Part shown: positions 1-5,561 of the stretch, piece after piece | Numbering within the stretch: the stretch's first letter is position 1 | Layout of the letters: each line of letters opens with the position of its first letter | Assembly: GCA_030040235.1 (NCBI GenBank) | Contig: JASHUC010000102.1 | Coordinates: 1-5,561, forward strand | Source of the DNA: Gammaproteobacteria bacterium | GTDB lineage: Bacteria > Pseudomonadota > Gammaproteobacteria > Steroidobacterales > Steroidobacteraceae | DNA length: 5,561 bases | Direction of reading: 5' to 3' | Translations under genes and position numbers: made by a program | The notes under the pieces: generated by a model | What the model was told of the DNA's origin: nothing | The model's input: only the letters and a program-made list of their open reading frames with translations | Database searches by the model: none

Positions 1-232
1 CGAGAAGCGGCGCGCCGAACAGGATTCCAACGAGTGCCGCACTCGAGGCCGGCCCGAACTCCTTCACCGGAACATGCCAGAGCCTCTGCAGCTCGGGCTG
101 TGCGAATGAGAGCGCGCCGATGTCGTACCCGTCGGCCAGCATCGCAAGAAATGACCAGAAGAGAAGGCTCAGGTTGAACCAGCCGATGCGCTGCTCATCG
201 ACGAGGCGATTGATCTGAAAGGTCTGGCTCAC
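1..232 (-). CDS. MFS transporter, aromatic/organic acid:H+ symporter type (N-terminal part, cut by window edge)
   Basis: Only the first 77 residues are visible; the gene continues past position 1. The reading frame is open from a GTG at 232-230, preceded on the minus strand by GAGGGG five bases upstream, which fixes the start. A short polar N-terminus is followed by a hydrophobic segment at about residues 18-33 (WFNLSLLFWSFLAMLA). Directly after it comes the acidic signature DGYDIGALSFAQPEL (34-48), then a second hydrophobic stretch from about residue 61 that would be the second membrane helix. The D-G-Y/F-D motif at the end of helix 1 followed by a short run ending in P is characteristic of the AAHS branch of the major facilitator superfamily (PcaK, BenK, MhpT relatives), inner-membrane proton symporters for aromatic or other organic acids. 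The substrate cannot be read from this fragment. It lies 92 bases downstream of the carboxylase gene on the same strand, so read-through transcription is possible. MFS assignment is firm; AAHS subfamily is likely. Confidence 0.85.
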   Translation of the reverse strand, partial: MSQTFQINRLVDEQRIGWFNLSLLFWSFLAMLADGYDIGALSFAQPELQRLWHVPVKEFGPASSAALVGILFGAPLL

Positions 233-324
233 CGGTTCCCCTCGGCGCGCCACCCCCGGCCGGTTGAGGCAGCTGCGAGCGCCGTCTGATTATGCGCCAG
301 GCGGGGACGCAGGCGAGATCCGCC
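233..324 (-). promoter_or_regulatory. Intergenic region between transporter and carboxylase genes, with a weak candidate promoter
   Basis: This 92-base gap separates two minus-strand genes. Its one AT-rich patch reads CATAAT on the minus strand (294-289), five of six matches to the sigma70 -10 box, and would give a leader of about 50 bases before the transporter GTG. No good -35 box is seen 16-18 bases upstream of it. No T-run or convincing hairpin terminator is visible. The transporter could therefore be transcribed from here or by read-through from the carboxylase gene. Confidence 0.25.
238..243 (-). promoter_or_regulatory. Ribosome binding site of the MFS transporter
   Basis: The minus strand reads GAGGGG followed by AACCG and then GTG. 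This is a strong purine-rich Shine-Dalgarno sequence at 5-base spacing. It is the reason for choosing the GTG at 232 as start; no ATG lies close by in frame, and the next in-frame ATG would remove most of the first membrane helix. Confidence 0.7.
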
Positions 325-2382
325 TCACGCGCCCGATCGCTCAGGGGACTGCGCCGGCTCCGCAGGCGGTTTCAAGGTGACCAGCCTCTCGCCCTCGCGC
401 ACGCGGTCACCGAGGCGCACGTGGACCGCCTCGATGACACCAGCTCGCGGGGCGCGGATTGCGTGCTCCATTTTCATCGCCTCGACCACGAGGAGTGTCT
501 GTCCTGCGCTCACCTCCTCGCCGGGCACGACCTGAACGCTCGCGACGATTCCGGGCAAGCTCGTGGTGAGGCTTCCCGCGGGCACCCGCACGCCGGCGGC
601 AGCCTCCTCGATACTCTCGGTCTGGAAGGAGGCATGCCGCCCCTCGCGCCAGACCTCGACGTGGGATCCCCTCACCGTCGCGTACACCGGCGCCCCGCCG
701 GATGCGCAACGCAGGCTGAGCAGATCCCCGGTGCCTTCGCCAAGCTCGATGCGGTCCGGCGGACCCTCCCCGAGCACCTCGACACTCGAGGAGCCGTGCA
801 CAAGGACTCGAGCGCGCTGCACGCGCTCGGCGCTCGGCAGGCCGGCCTGTGCGGGTAAGTACAGCGGCACCTCGATCGGCTCGGATCCACCCAGGCGAAA
901 GCCATCCGCGCGCGCCCAGGGCGATGCGCCGACGCTCGCGTTGAGCGTGTCGAGCACCACCGCGGCCGCAGCAAAACCTCCGAGGGCCTCGGCTTCATCG
1001 CCGCTCTCCGAGTGGCGGCGCGGGGCCGCTCCGTGGCGAGCGACGAACCCGGTATCCACCGGTCCGGCACGAAACTCCACACTATCGAGAGCCCCGGCAA
1101 GCCACTCGACGTTCGTCGGCACGCCGGCAATGAAGGTCGCGCTGAGTGCGCATCGCAGGCGTGCGATCGCCTCCGCGCGCGTCGCGGCGTGCCCGATGAT
1201 CTTCCCCAGCAGCGAGTCATACTGCGGCGGGACCGTGTCCCCGGTGTCGAATCCCGCGTCGACCCGTACGCCCTCGGGCGGCCACAGTGCGAGGCGCAAC
1301 CTTCCGGCTCCCGGAACGAAATCCCTGGCGGGATCCTCGGCGCACACGCGCACCTCGACCGCGTGACCCTGGGCGGTGAGCTTCGACTGCGCGAAAGGCA
1401 ACCGCTCTCCCGCCGCAATCCGCAGCTGCCATTCGACGAGGTCGAGCCCGGTGATCGCCTCGGTCACCGGGTGCTCGACCTGTAATCGGGTGTTCATCTC
1501 CATGAAGAAGAACTCGGAGCCGGCGACGAGGAACTCGACCGTGCCGGCCCCGACGTATCCCACCTCCCCGGCAACCGTGCACGCGGCCTGCGCAAGATCT
1601 GCGCGCAGCTGCGGCGCGAGCCCCGGCGCAGGGGCCTCCTCGATGAGCTTCTGATGGCGGCGCTGGACGGAGCAGTCGCGATCGAAGAGCTGCAGCACCC
1701 GCCCGTGGGAGTCTGCGAGCACCTGCACCTCGATGTGCCGCGGGGCCGGCAGATAGCGCTCGAGCAGCAGCCGCTCATCGCCGAACGCGCTGATCGCGAT
1801 GCGCCGCGCCGCCTCGAGCCCCGCGCGCAGCTCCTCCGGCGCCCGAACGATGTGCATGCCCTTGCCGCCCCCGCCCCCGCTCGGCTTGATGATGAGGGGA
1901 AAGCCAAGCTCGCGACCGTGGCGCTCGAGCGCCTCGAGCTCCTGCTCCTCGCCTTGATAGCCGGGGAGGATCGGAACGCCGGCGCGTCGCATGCGCTCCT
2001 TGGCGGTGGCCTTGTTGCCCATCGCGGCGATCGTCGCCGCGGGAGGACCGACGAAGAGGAAGCCGGCCGCGGCGCACGCCTTGGCGAAGGCCGCGTGCTC
2101 CGAAAGAAAGCCGTAGCCTGGATGGATGGCCTGAGCTCCGCAGCGCCGTGCCGCGCGCAGGATCGCCTCGACATTGAGATAGCTCTGGTCCGCCGCCGCG
2201 GAGCCAATCGGCCAGGCCTCATCGCACACCCGCACGTGCCGCGCTCGTGCGTCCGCTTGCGAGTAAACCCCGGCCACCGTGAGACCGAGCGCCCGCGCGG
2301 TGCGTGCGATGCGGCAGGCGATCTCGCCGCGATTGGCAATGAGCACCTTGCGAAGGACCTGCGGCATCTCGACCTTCGGCAT
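325..2382 (-). CDS. liuD: Acyl-CoA carboxylase biotin-containing alpha subunit, probably 3-methylcrotonyl-CoA carboxylase
   Basis: The 685-residue protein has the usual length and domain order of the fused BC-BT-BCCP alpha subunits. The biotin carboxylase N-domain (about 10-120) carries [14 protein letters not shown]. The ATP-grasp domain has K124, K166 and the glycine-rich loop [11 protein letters not shown] (166-176), [11 protein letters not shown] (241-251), and E283, E295, N297, R299 in [14 protein letters not shown]. The carboxylase C-domain includes R345 in [11 protein letters not shown] less conserved BT linker spans about 455-600. The C-terminal biotinyl domain has EAMKM (634-638), with K637 as the biotinylation site. 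All catalytic residues I can align by eye are present. The protein carboxylates its own biotin with ATP and bicarbonate; a separate beta subunit, not in this window, transfers CO2 to the acyl-CoA. Specificity resides in that beta subunit, so the 3-methylcrotonyl-CoA assignment rests on the adjacent divergent isovaleryl-CoA dehydrogenase. Propionyl- or geranyl-CoA carboxylase alpha remains possible. The ATG at 2382 follows AGAGG at 8-base spacing; an in-frame ATG five codons later (2367) is an alternative start. Confidence 0.9.
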   Translation of the reverse strand: MPKVEMPQVLRKVLIANRGEIACRIARTARALGLTVAGVYSQADARARHVRVCDEAWPIGSAAADQSYLNVEAILRAARRCGAQAIHPGYGFLSEHAAFAKACAAAGFLFVGPPAATIAAMGNKATAKERMRRAGVPILPGYQGEEQELEALERHGRELGFPLIIKPSGGGGGKGMHIVRAPEELRAGLEAARRIAISAFGDERLLLERYLPAPRHIEVQVLADSHGRVLQLFDRDCSVQRRHQKLIEEAPAPGLAPQLRADLAQAACTVAGEVGYVGAGTVEFLVAGSEFFFMEMNTRLQVEHPVTEAITGLDLVEWQLRIAAGERLPFAQSKLTAQGHAVEVRVCAEDPARDFVPGAGRLRLALWPPEGVRVDAGFDTGDTVPPQYDSLLGKIIGHAATRAEAIARLRCALSATFIAGVPTNVEWLAGALDSVEFRAGPVDTGFVARHGAAPRRHSESGDEAEALGGFAAAAVVLDTLNASVGASPWARADGFRLGGSEPIEVPLYLPAQAGLPSAERVQRARVLVHGSSSVEVLGEGPPDRIELGEGTGDLLSLRCASGGAPVYATVRGSHVEVWREGRHASFQTESIEEAAAGVRVPAGSLTTSLPGIVASVQVVPGEEVSAGQTLLVVEAMKMEHAIRAPRAGVIEAVHVRLGDRVREGERLVTLKPPAEPAQSPERSGA

Positions 2383-2394
2383 CCCGGTCGCCTC

Positions 2395-2424
2395 TTGCCC
2401 GAGATCGTCGGATTGTCCGACAAT
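2395..2424 (+). promoter_or_regulatory. Candidate sigma70 promoter for the dehydrogenase-regulator transcript
   Basis: TTGCCC (2395-2400, four of six matches to the -35 consensus) is followed after 18 bases by GACAAT (2419-2424, four of six matches to the -10). Transcription would begin near 2431 and leave a leader of about 25 bases containing the ribosome site at 2444. The -10 lies inside the palindrome at 2411-2425, the arrangement expected for repression by occlusion. On the minus strand TTGCCT (2452-2447) with GACGAT 18 bases further on is a weaker candidate for the carboxylase gene. This is pattern matching by eye only. Confidence 0.35.
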
Positions 2425-2425
2425 C
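2411..2425. promoter_or_regulatory. Palindromic operator candidate for a FadR-subfamily GntR regulator
   Basis: GATTGTC-C-GACAATC is a perfect 7+7 base inverted repeat around one central base. The inner TTGTCCGACAA fits the TNGTNNNACNA pattern, with a GTC-C-GAC core, reported for FadR-subfamily GntR operators, and resembles E. coli FadR sites of the form TGGTNNGACCA. It lies in the 73-base divergent region, 30 bases before the dehydrogenase ATG and 28 bases before the carboxylase ATG, so one bound dimer could affect both promoters. A second, overlapping repeat, GTCGGA-TTG-TCCGAC (2407-2421), shares the site. The likely ligand protein is the GntR regulator encoded at 3625-4359. Palindrome: directly seen; identity as operator: inferred. 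Confidence 0.65.
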
Positions 2426-2443
2426 GTCTCATCCTATTCCGAC

Positions 2444-2449
2444 GGGAGG
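2444..2449 (+). promoter_or_regulatory. Ribosome binding site of isovaleryl-CoA dehydrogenase
   Basis: GGGAGG sits six bases before the ATG at 2456. It decides the start, because the frame stays open upstream to 2279, which would add 59 residues that overlap the carboxylase gene on the other strand and do not resemble acyl-CoA dehydrogenases. Confidence 0.8.
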
Positions 2450-2455
2450 CAAGTC

Positions 2456-3628
2456 ATGCTGCCCCTCGAATCCCTCGAGCTCGATTTCGGGCTCGCCCCT
2501 GAGCTCGCGGAGGTGCGTGCCTCCGTGCGGCGGCTCGCCGCGGAGCGGATCGCCCCGCTCGCCTCGGGCATCGACCGCTCGAACGAGTTCCCGCGCGCAC
2601 TCTGGCCCGTGCTCGGCGCCCAGGGACTGCTCGGCATCACCGTTCCGGAGCGCTGGGGCGGCGCAGGTCTCGGTTATCTCGCGCACGTCATTGCGATGGA
2701 GGAGATCTCGCGCAGCTCGGGGGCCGTCGGGCTCTCCTACGGCGCCCATTCGAACCTCTGCGTCAACCAGTTGCGGCTCAACGGCACGAGCGAGCAGCGC
2801 GAGCGGTATCTTCCGAAGCTCGTGACGGGCGAGCACGTCGGCGCACTCGCGATGTCCGAGCCCTCTGCCGGCTCGGATGTGATGTCGATGCAGACTCGAG
2901 CGGTACGCCGGGGTGATCGCTACGTCCTCACGGGTCGCAAGATGTGGATCACGAACGGACCCGAGGCCGATGTTCTGGTCGTCTACGCCAAGACGAACCC
3001 CGAGGCCGGATCGCGCGGCGTCACGGCGTTCATCGTCGAGCGCGGCTTCAGGGGCTTCTCCACGGCGCAGAAGCTCGACAAGCTCGGCATGCGCGGCTCG
3101 AGCACCTGCGAGCTCGTGTTCGAGAACTGCGAGGTACCGGCCGAGAACGTCCTCGGCGCAGAGAACCACGGGACCCGCGTGCTGATGAGCGGACTCGACT
3201 TCGAGCGGGTGGTGCTCGCGGGAGGACCGCTCGGGATCATGGCGGCGGCGCTCGATGTGGCCCTTCCTTATGCGCGCGAACGGCGGCAGTTCGGCCAGCC
3301 GATCGGCGGTTTCGAGCTCATCCAGGCGAAGCTCGCCGACATGTACGCCGGTCTCAACGCGAGTCGCGGCTACGTGTACGCTGCGGCGCGTGCGTGCGAT
3401 GCGGCCCGAATCAAGCGGCACGATGCGGCCGCGTGCATCCTCTTTGCGGCCGAGCAGGCGACGCGCGCCGCGCTCGAGGCGATCCAGATCCTCGGCGGCA
3501 ATGGCTACATCAACGAGTATCCTGCGGGCCGCCTGCTGCGCGATGCGAAGCTGTACGAGATCGGCGCGGGCACGCAGGAGATCCGCCGCATGCTGATCGG
3601 CCGCGAGCTGGTGGGTGAGCCCGAATGA
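2456..3628 (+). CDS. liuA: Isovaleryl-CoA dehydrogenase
   Basis: This 390-residue flavoprotein has the standard length of bacterial isovaleryl-CoA dehydrogenases. It oxidises isovaleryl-CoA to 3-methylcrotonyl-CoA with FAD in the cytoplasm and passes electrons to electron-transferring flavoprotein, an early step of leucine breakdown. The three acyl-CoA dehydrogenase domains are in order: helical N-domain (about 10-125), beta middle domain (about 128-230) and helical C-domain (about 240-385). Diagnostic stretches include [13 protein letters not shown] (94-106), [15 protein letters not shown] (131-145), [19 protein letters not shown] (162-180), [11 protein letters not shown] (276-286) and [12 protein letters not shown] (345-356). 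The catalytic base typical of this enzyme is E250 in [14 protein letters not shown], while the position of the medium-chain enzyme's glutamate is A371 in [12 protein letters not shown]. That pair separates it from short- and medium-chain acyl-CoA dehydrogenases. It is divergent from the carboxylase for the next pathway step, and its stop overlaps the regulator start, so the two are probably co-translated. Confidence 0.95.
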   Translation: MLPLESLELDFGLAPELAEVRASVRRLAAERIAPLASGIDRSNEFPRALWPVLGAQGLLGITVPERWGGAGLGYLAHVIAMEEISRSSGAVGLSYGAHSNLCVNQLRLNGTSEQRERYLPKLVTGEHVGALAMSEPSAGSDVMSMQTRAVRRGDRYVLTGRKMWITNGPEADVLVVYAKTNPEAGSRGVTAFIVERGFRGFSTAQKLDKLGMRGSSTCELVFENCEVPAENVLGAENHGTRVLMSGLDFERVVLAGGPLGIMAAALDVALPYARERRQFGQPIGGFELIQAKLADMYAGLNASRGYVYAAARACDAARIKRHDAAACILFAAEQATRAALEAIQILGGNGYINEYPAGRLLRDAKLYEIGAGTQEIRRMLIGRELVGEPE

Positions 3629-4359
3629 GCATGCCGTTCGAGCCGATACGCGCGCAGCCCGCGTATCACAAGGTGGCTGAGGCGGTTCGCACGCGCATTC
3701 TCGATCGCACCCTGCGCGAAGGCGATCGGCTGCCCTCCGAGACCGAGCTCGCCCGGCAGTTCGGCGTGCACCGCTCGACGGTGCGCGAGGCGCTGCGGGA
3801 GCTGCAATCGAGCGGCCTTGTCATGCGTCGCGCGGGCTCGAAGCGCTTCGCGGTGACCCGCCCCGCCCCCGGTGTCGTCGCAGAGGGAGTAAGCCACGCG
3901 CTCGCGCTGCACGAGGTGACCTATCACGATGTGTGGGAGGCGCTCACGATCCTCGAGCCACCGATCGCCGAAGCCGCCGCCCGGCGCCGCACCCGCAAGC
4001 ATCTCACGCACATCGCCGCCGCCGAGGAGCGCTTCGCCACCGACAATGCGGACACCGCACGGGCCGTGCATCACGTCGCCTCGTTCTTTCGGGCCGTCGG
4101 GGAAGCCACGCGCAACGGCGTGCTGGTGCTGGCGCAGGAGCCGTTGCTGCAGCTTCTCGAGCCCTCGCTCGCGGCGATGATCGATCGGCTGCCGCAGGCC
4201 CGCGGCCGCATCCTCACGGCGCAGCGGCGCCTTCGCGAGGCGCTCGCCGCGGGCGATGCCGAGGAGGCCCGCACCTGGATGAGCCGCCACATCCGTGATT
4301 TTCGCCGCGGCTACGAGCTCGCGGGGCTTGCGCTCACGAACCGTTGCACTACACCATGA
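3625..4359 (+). CDS. GntR-family transcriptional regulator, FadR subfamily (FCD effector domain)
   Basis: The 244-residue protein has a winged helix-turn-helix at about residues 13-78 with the family motifs [20 protein letters not shown] (36-55) and [11 protein letters not shown], followed by an all-helical FCD-type effector domain (about 100-228) containing [16 protein letters not shown] (108-123) and a C-terminal helix with RHIRDF. Such proteins bind DNA as dimers and respond to small carboxylates or acyl-CoA esters. ATG at 3625 overlaps the dehydrogenase stop as ATGA, with GGTGAG five bases upstream; a second ATG at 3631 is an alternative start. The position suggests it controls the leucine genes and itself through the palindrome at 2411-2425. 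Oddity: by eye, three of the four metal-ligand positions usual in FCD domains are replaced (V151 for Asp, F155 for His, Q200 for His), only H222 remaining. The effector is unknown; isovaleryl-CoA or a related pathway intermediate is a guess from context. Confidence 0.88.
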   Translation: MSMPFEPIRAQPAYHKVAEAVRTRILDRTLREGDRLPSETELARQFGVHRSTVREALRELQSSGLVMRRAGSKRFAVTRPAPGVVAEGVSHALALHEVTYHDVWEALTILEPPIAEAAARRRTRKHLTHIAAAEERFATDNADTARAVHHVASFFRAVGEATRNGVLVLAQEPLLQLLEPSLAAMIDRLPQARGRILTAQRRLREALAAGDAEEARTWMSRHIRDFRRGYELAGLALTNRCTTP

Positions 4360-4360
4360 G

Positions 4361-4365
4361 AGGAG
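4361..4365 (+). promoter_or_regulatory. Ribosome binding site of the M13 peptidase
   Basis: AGGAG starts two bases after the regulator's stop codon and lies six bases before the ATG at 4372 (nine before the adjacent ATG at 4375). The 12-base gap between genes has no room for a promoter of its own, so translation from the regulator transcript is likely unless a promoter lies inside the regulator gene. Confidence 0.75.
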
Positions 4366-4371
4366 CTCGAA

Positions 4372-5561
4372 ATGATGGTCCGTACGCGTTCGATCTCGGC
4401 GCTCAGGCGCAATATCAGGCTGCGGCGCGCGCTCGCGGCGGTGCTGACTGCAGCGGTGGCCGGTGCGGCGCTGCTCGCAGGCTCCGAGGCTGAGGCGACT
4501 CTCATGACCGAGACCGCACAGCCAGCTTCGACAACGGAATCAGCGGCGGTGCACGACCGCTCGGCCGTGCATGGGCTCGAGCTCGACGCGATCGACCGCT
4601 CCGTCGTGCCCGGTAATGACTTCTTCCGCTACGCGAACGGGACCTGGTTCGAGAGTACCCGGATTCCCCCGGACCGCGCCTCCTACGGAACCTTCGCAAA
4701 GCTCGCCGAGCTCACCACCGAGCGCACCCGGCGGCTCATCGAGCACGCCGAGGTGAGCCACGCGCCGGCCGGGTCGGAGACTCGCAAGATCGGCGATTAC
4801 TACGCGAGCTTCATGGACGAGGCCGGCATCGAGCATCGCGGGCTCGAGCCGCTTCGGCCGCAGCTCGCCCGGATCGCTGCCATCGCCAACCGCCACGAGC
4901 TCGCGCGTTTTCTCGGCAGCACGCTGCGCGCGGACGTGGACGTGCTCAACAACACGCACCTGCACACGGACCGTCTGTTCGGGCTGTGGGTGGCGCGCGA
5001 TCTCGACGATCCCGAGCGCTACGCCGCATTCCTGCTCCAGGGTGGCCTCGAGATGCCGGATCGCGATTACTACCTCGACGCTTCGGCCCGCATGGACGAG
5101 GTGAGAACGCACTACCGGGCCCACATCGCGCGCATGCTCGAGCTCGCGCACGTTTCCGGGGCTGCCGCCCAGGCATCACACATCTTCGATCTGGAGCGGC
5201 GAATTGCCGAAGTGCACGTGAGCCGTGCGGACTCCGAGGACGTGCGCAAGGGCGACAATCACTGGATGCGCGCCGAGTTCGCAACTCGCGCCCCCGGACT
5301 GGACTGGAACGCTTACTTCGAGGGTGCCGGACTTTCACATCAGGGTGAATTCGTCGTCTGGCAGCCGAGCGCCGTCACCGGCATCTGCCGGCTGGTGGCG
5401 AGCGAGCCGCTCGAGACATGGAAGGCGTACCTCACCTTCCATGCGATCGAGGACGCCGCCCCGTTCCTGCCGCGCGCTTTCACCGCCGAGAACTTCGCGT
5501 TCTTCGGCAAGGTGCTCACCGGCACCCCGGAGCAGCGCGAGCGCTGGAAGCGGGCCGTCGA
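4372..5561 (+). CDS. M13-family zinc metallopeptidase (neprilysin/PepO type), exported; N-terminal part, cut by window edge
   Basis: The frame is open for 396 codons from ATG 4372 to the window end. Members of this family are usually about 650-700 residues, so roughly 60% is visible. Residues 1-42 form an export signal: an arginine-rich n-region (RRNIRLRR, 12-19), a hydrophobic core at about 20-36, and an AEA cleavage-like site at 40-42, followed by a low-complexity T/S/A/E linker to about 65. The M13 N-terminal domain then shows GNDFFRYANGTWF (81-93), IGDYYASFMDEAGIE (140-154), GLEMPDRDYYL (225-235), APGLDWNAYFEGAGL (307-321) and ERWKRAV near the end. The zinc ligands (HExxH and the downstream Glu), the substrate-binding NAYY and the C-terminal CxxW motif lie beyond the window, so activity cannot be judged. 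The family cleaves small peptides outside the cytoplasm. It starts 12 bases after the regulator gene on the same strand, which suggests co-transcription. ATG 4375 is an equivalent start. Confidence 0.92.
   Translation, partial: MMVRTRSISALRRNIRLRRALAAVLTAAVAGAALLAGSEAEATLMTETAQPASTTESAAVHDRSAVHGLELDAIDRSVVPGNDFFRYANGTWFESTRIPPDRASYGTFAKLAELTTERTRRLIEHAEVSHAPAGSETRKIGDYYASFMDEAGIEHRGLEPLRPQLARIAAIANRHELARFLGSTLRADVDVLNNTHLHTDRLFGLWVARDLDDPERYAAFLLQGGLEMPDRDYYLDASARMDEVRTHYRAHIARMLELAHVSGAAAQASHIFDLERRIAEVHVSRADSEDVRKGDNHWMRAEFATRAPGLDWNAYFEGAGLSHQGEFVVWQPSAVTGICRLVASEPLETWKAYLTFHAIEDAAPFLPRAFTAENFAFFGKVLTGTPEQRERWKRAV

Noticed and set aside
244..251. GGCGCGCC palindrome upstream of the transporter.
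   Set aside because: Eight-base G/C palindromes are expected by chance in DNA this GC-rich, and it matches no regulator pattern.
311..325. Hairpin AGGCG-AGATC-CGCCT at the end of the carboxylase gene as a terminator.
   Set aside because: The stem is only five pairs, it overlaps the stop codon, and no T-run follows on the minus strand.
292..858. Open frame of 188 codons on the plus strand, with further long plus-strand frames at 563-1366 and 1654-2502.
   Set aside because: They run antisense to the carboxylase gene, have Arg/Pro/Ala-rich compositions typical of shadow frames in GC-rich DNA, and match no family I recognise.
2413..2440. TTGTCC (2413-2418) and TATTCC (2435-2440) as the -35 and -10 of the dehydrogenase promoter.
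   Set aside because: Transcription would start at about 2446, inside the ribosome site at 2444-2449, so the TTGCCC/GACAAT pair further upstream fits better.
2279..2455. A 59-residue N-terminal extension of isovaleryl-CoA dehydrogenase.
   Set aside because: The extension overlaps the carboxylase coding region and the intergenic operator and has no acyl-CoA dehydrogenase character, while ATG 2456 has an ideal ribosome site and gives the family's normal length.
2429..3421. Open frame of 330 codons on the minus strand across the dehydrogenase gene.
   Set aside because: Antisense shadow of a clearly conserved gene; no domain or credible ribosome site is visible.
3505..4290. Open frame of 261 codons on the minus strand opposite the regulator.
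   Set aside because: Antisense to the regulator and the end of the dehydrogenase; composition and lack of motifs mark it as a shadow.
4372..5561. Peptidase lacking the HExxH zinc motif, possibly inactive or truncated.
   Set aside because: The frame is still open at the window edge and the motif lies in the C-terminal part of this family, so its absence here is only due to the cut.

Overview
The window is GC-rich throughout (roughly two thirds G+C by eye, with strong G/C bias at third codon positions) and densely coding. This suggests a high-GC proteobacterium. A gammaproteobacterium is my best guess from the style of the proteins, but no marker gene is present to prove it. There is no rRNA, tRNA, CRISPR array, insertion sequence or other sign of a mobile element.

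Layout, left to right. (1) Positions 1-232, minus strand: the first 77 residues of a major facilitator transporter of the aromatic/organic acid:H+ symporter type, cut by the window edge. (2) Positions 325-2382, minus strand: a complete biotin-containing alpha subunit of an acyl-CoA carboxylase, most likely 3-methylcrotonyl-CoA carboxylase (LiuD/MccA). (3) A 73-base divergent intergenic region (2383-2455) with a perfect 15-base palindrome, GATTGTC-C-GACAATC, and a candidate promoter. (4) Positions 2456-3628, plus strand: isovaleryl-CoA dehydrogenase (LiuA/Ivd). (5) Positions 3625-4359, plus strand: a GntR/FadR-subfamily regulator whose start overlaps the dehydrogenase stop by 4 bases. (6) Positions 4372-5561, plus strand: the exported N-terminal part of an M13 (neprilysin/PepO-type) metallopeptidase, cut by the right edge before its zinc site.

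How the genes fit together. Isovaleryl-CoA dehydrogenase and methylcrotonyl-CoA carboxylase catalyse consecutive steps of leucine breakdown: isovaleryl-CoA to 3-methylcrotonyl-CoA to 3-methylglutaconyl-CoA. They are transcribed divergently from one short region, and the palindrome there fits the GT-N3-AC operator core known for FadR-subfamily GntR proteins. The simplest model is that the overlapping regulator binds this site and controls both directions, including its own transcription. The peptidase follows only 12 bases after the regulator, so exported peptide hydrolysis may be co-expressed with leucine catabolism.

Most of the window is ordinary metabolism. The points worth a second look are the GntR-type control in place of the usual MerR (LiuR) or TetR (LiuQ) regulators, the apparent loss of metal ligands in the regulator's effector domain, the absence of the carboxylase beta subunit next to either gene, and a lipobox-like signal peptide with Ser instead of Cys.
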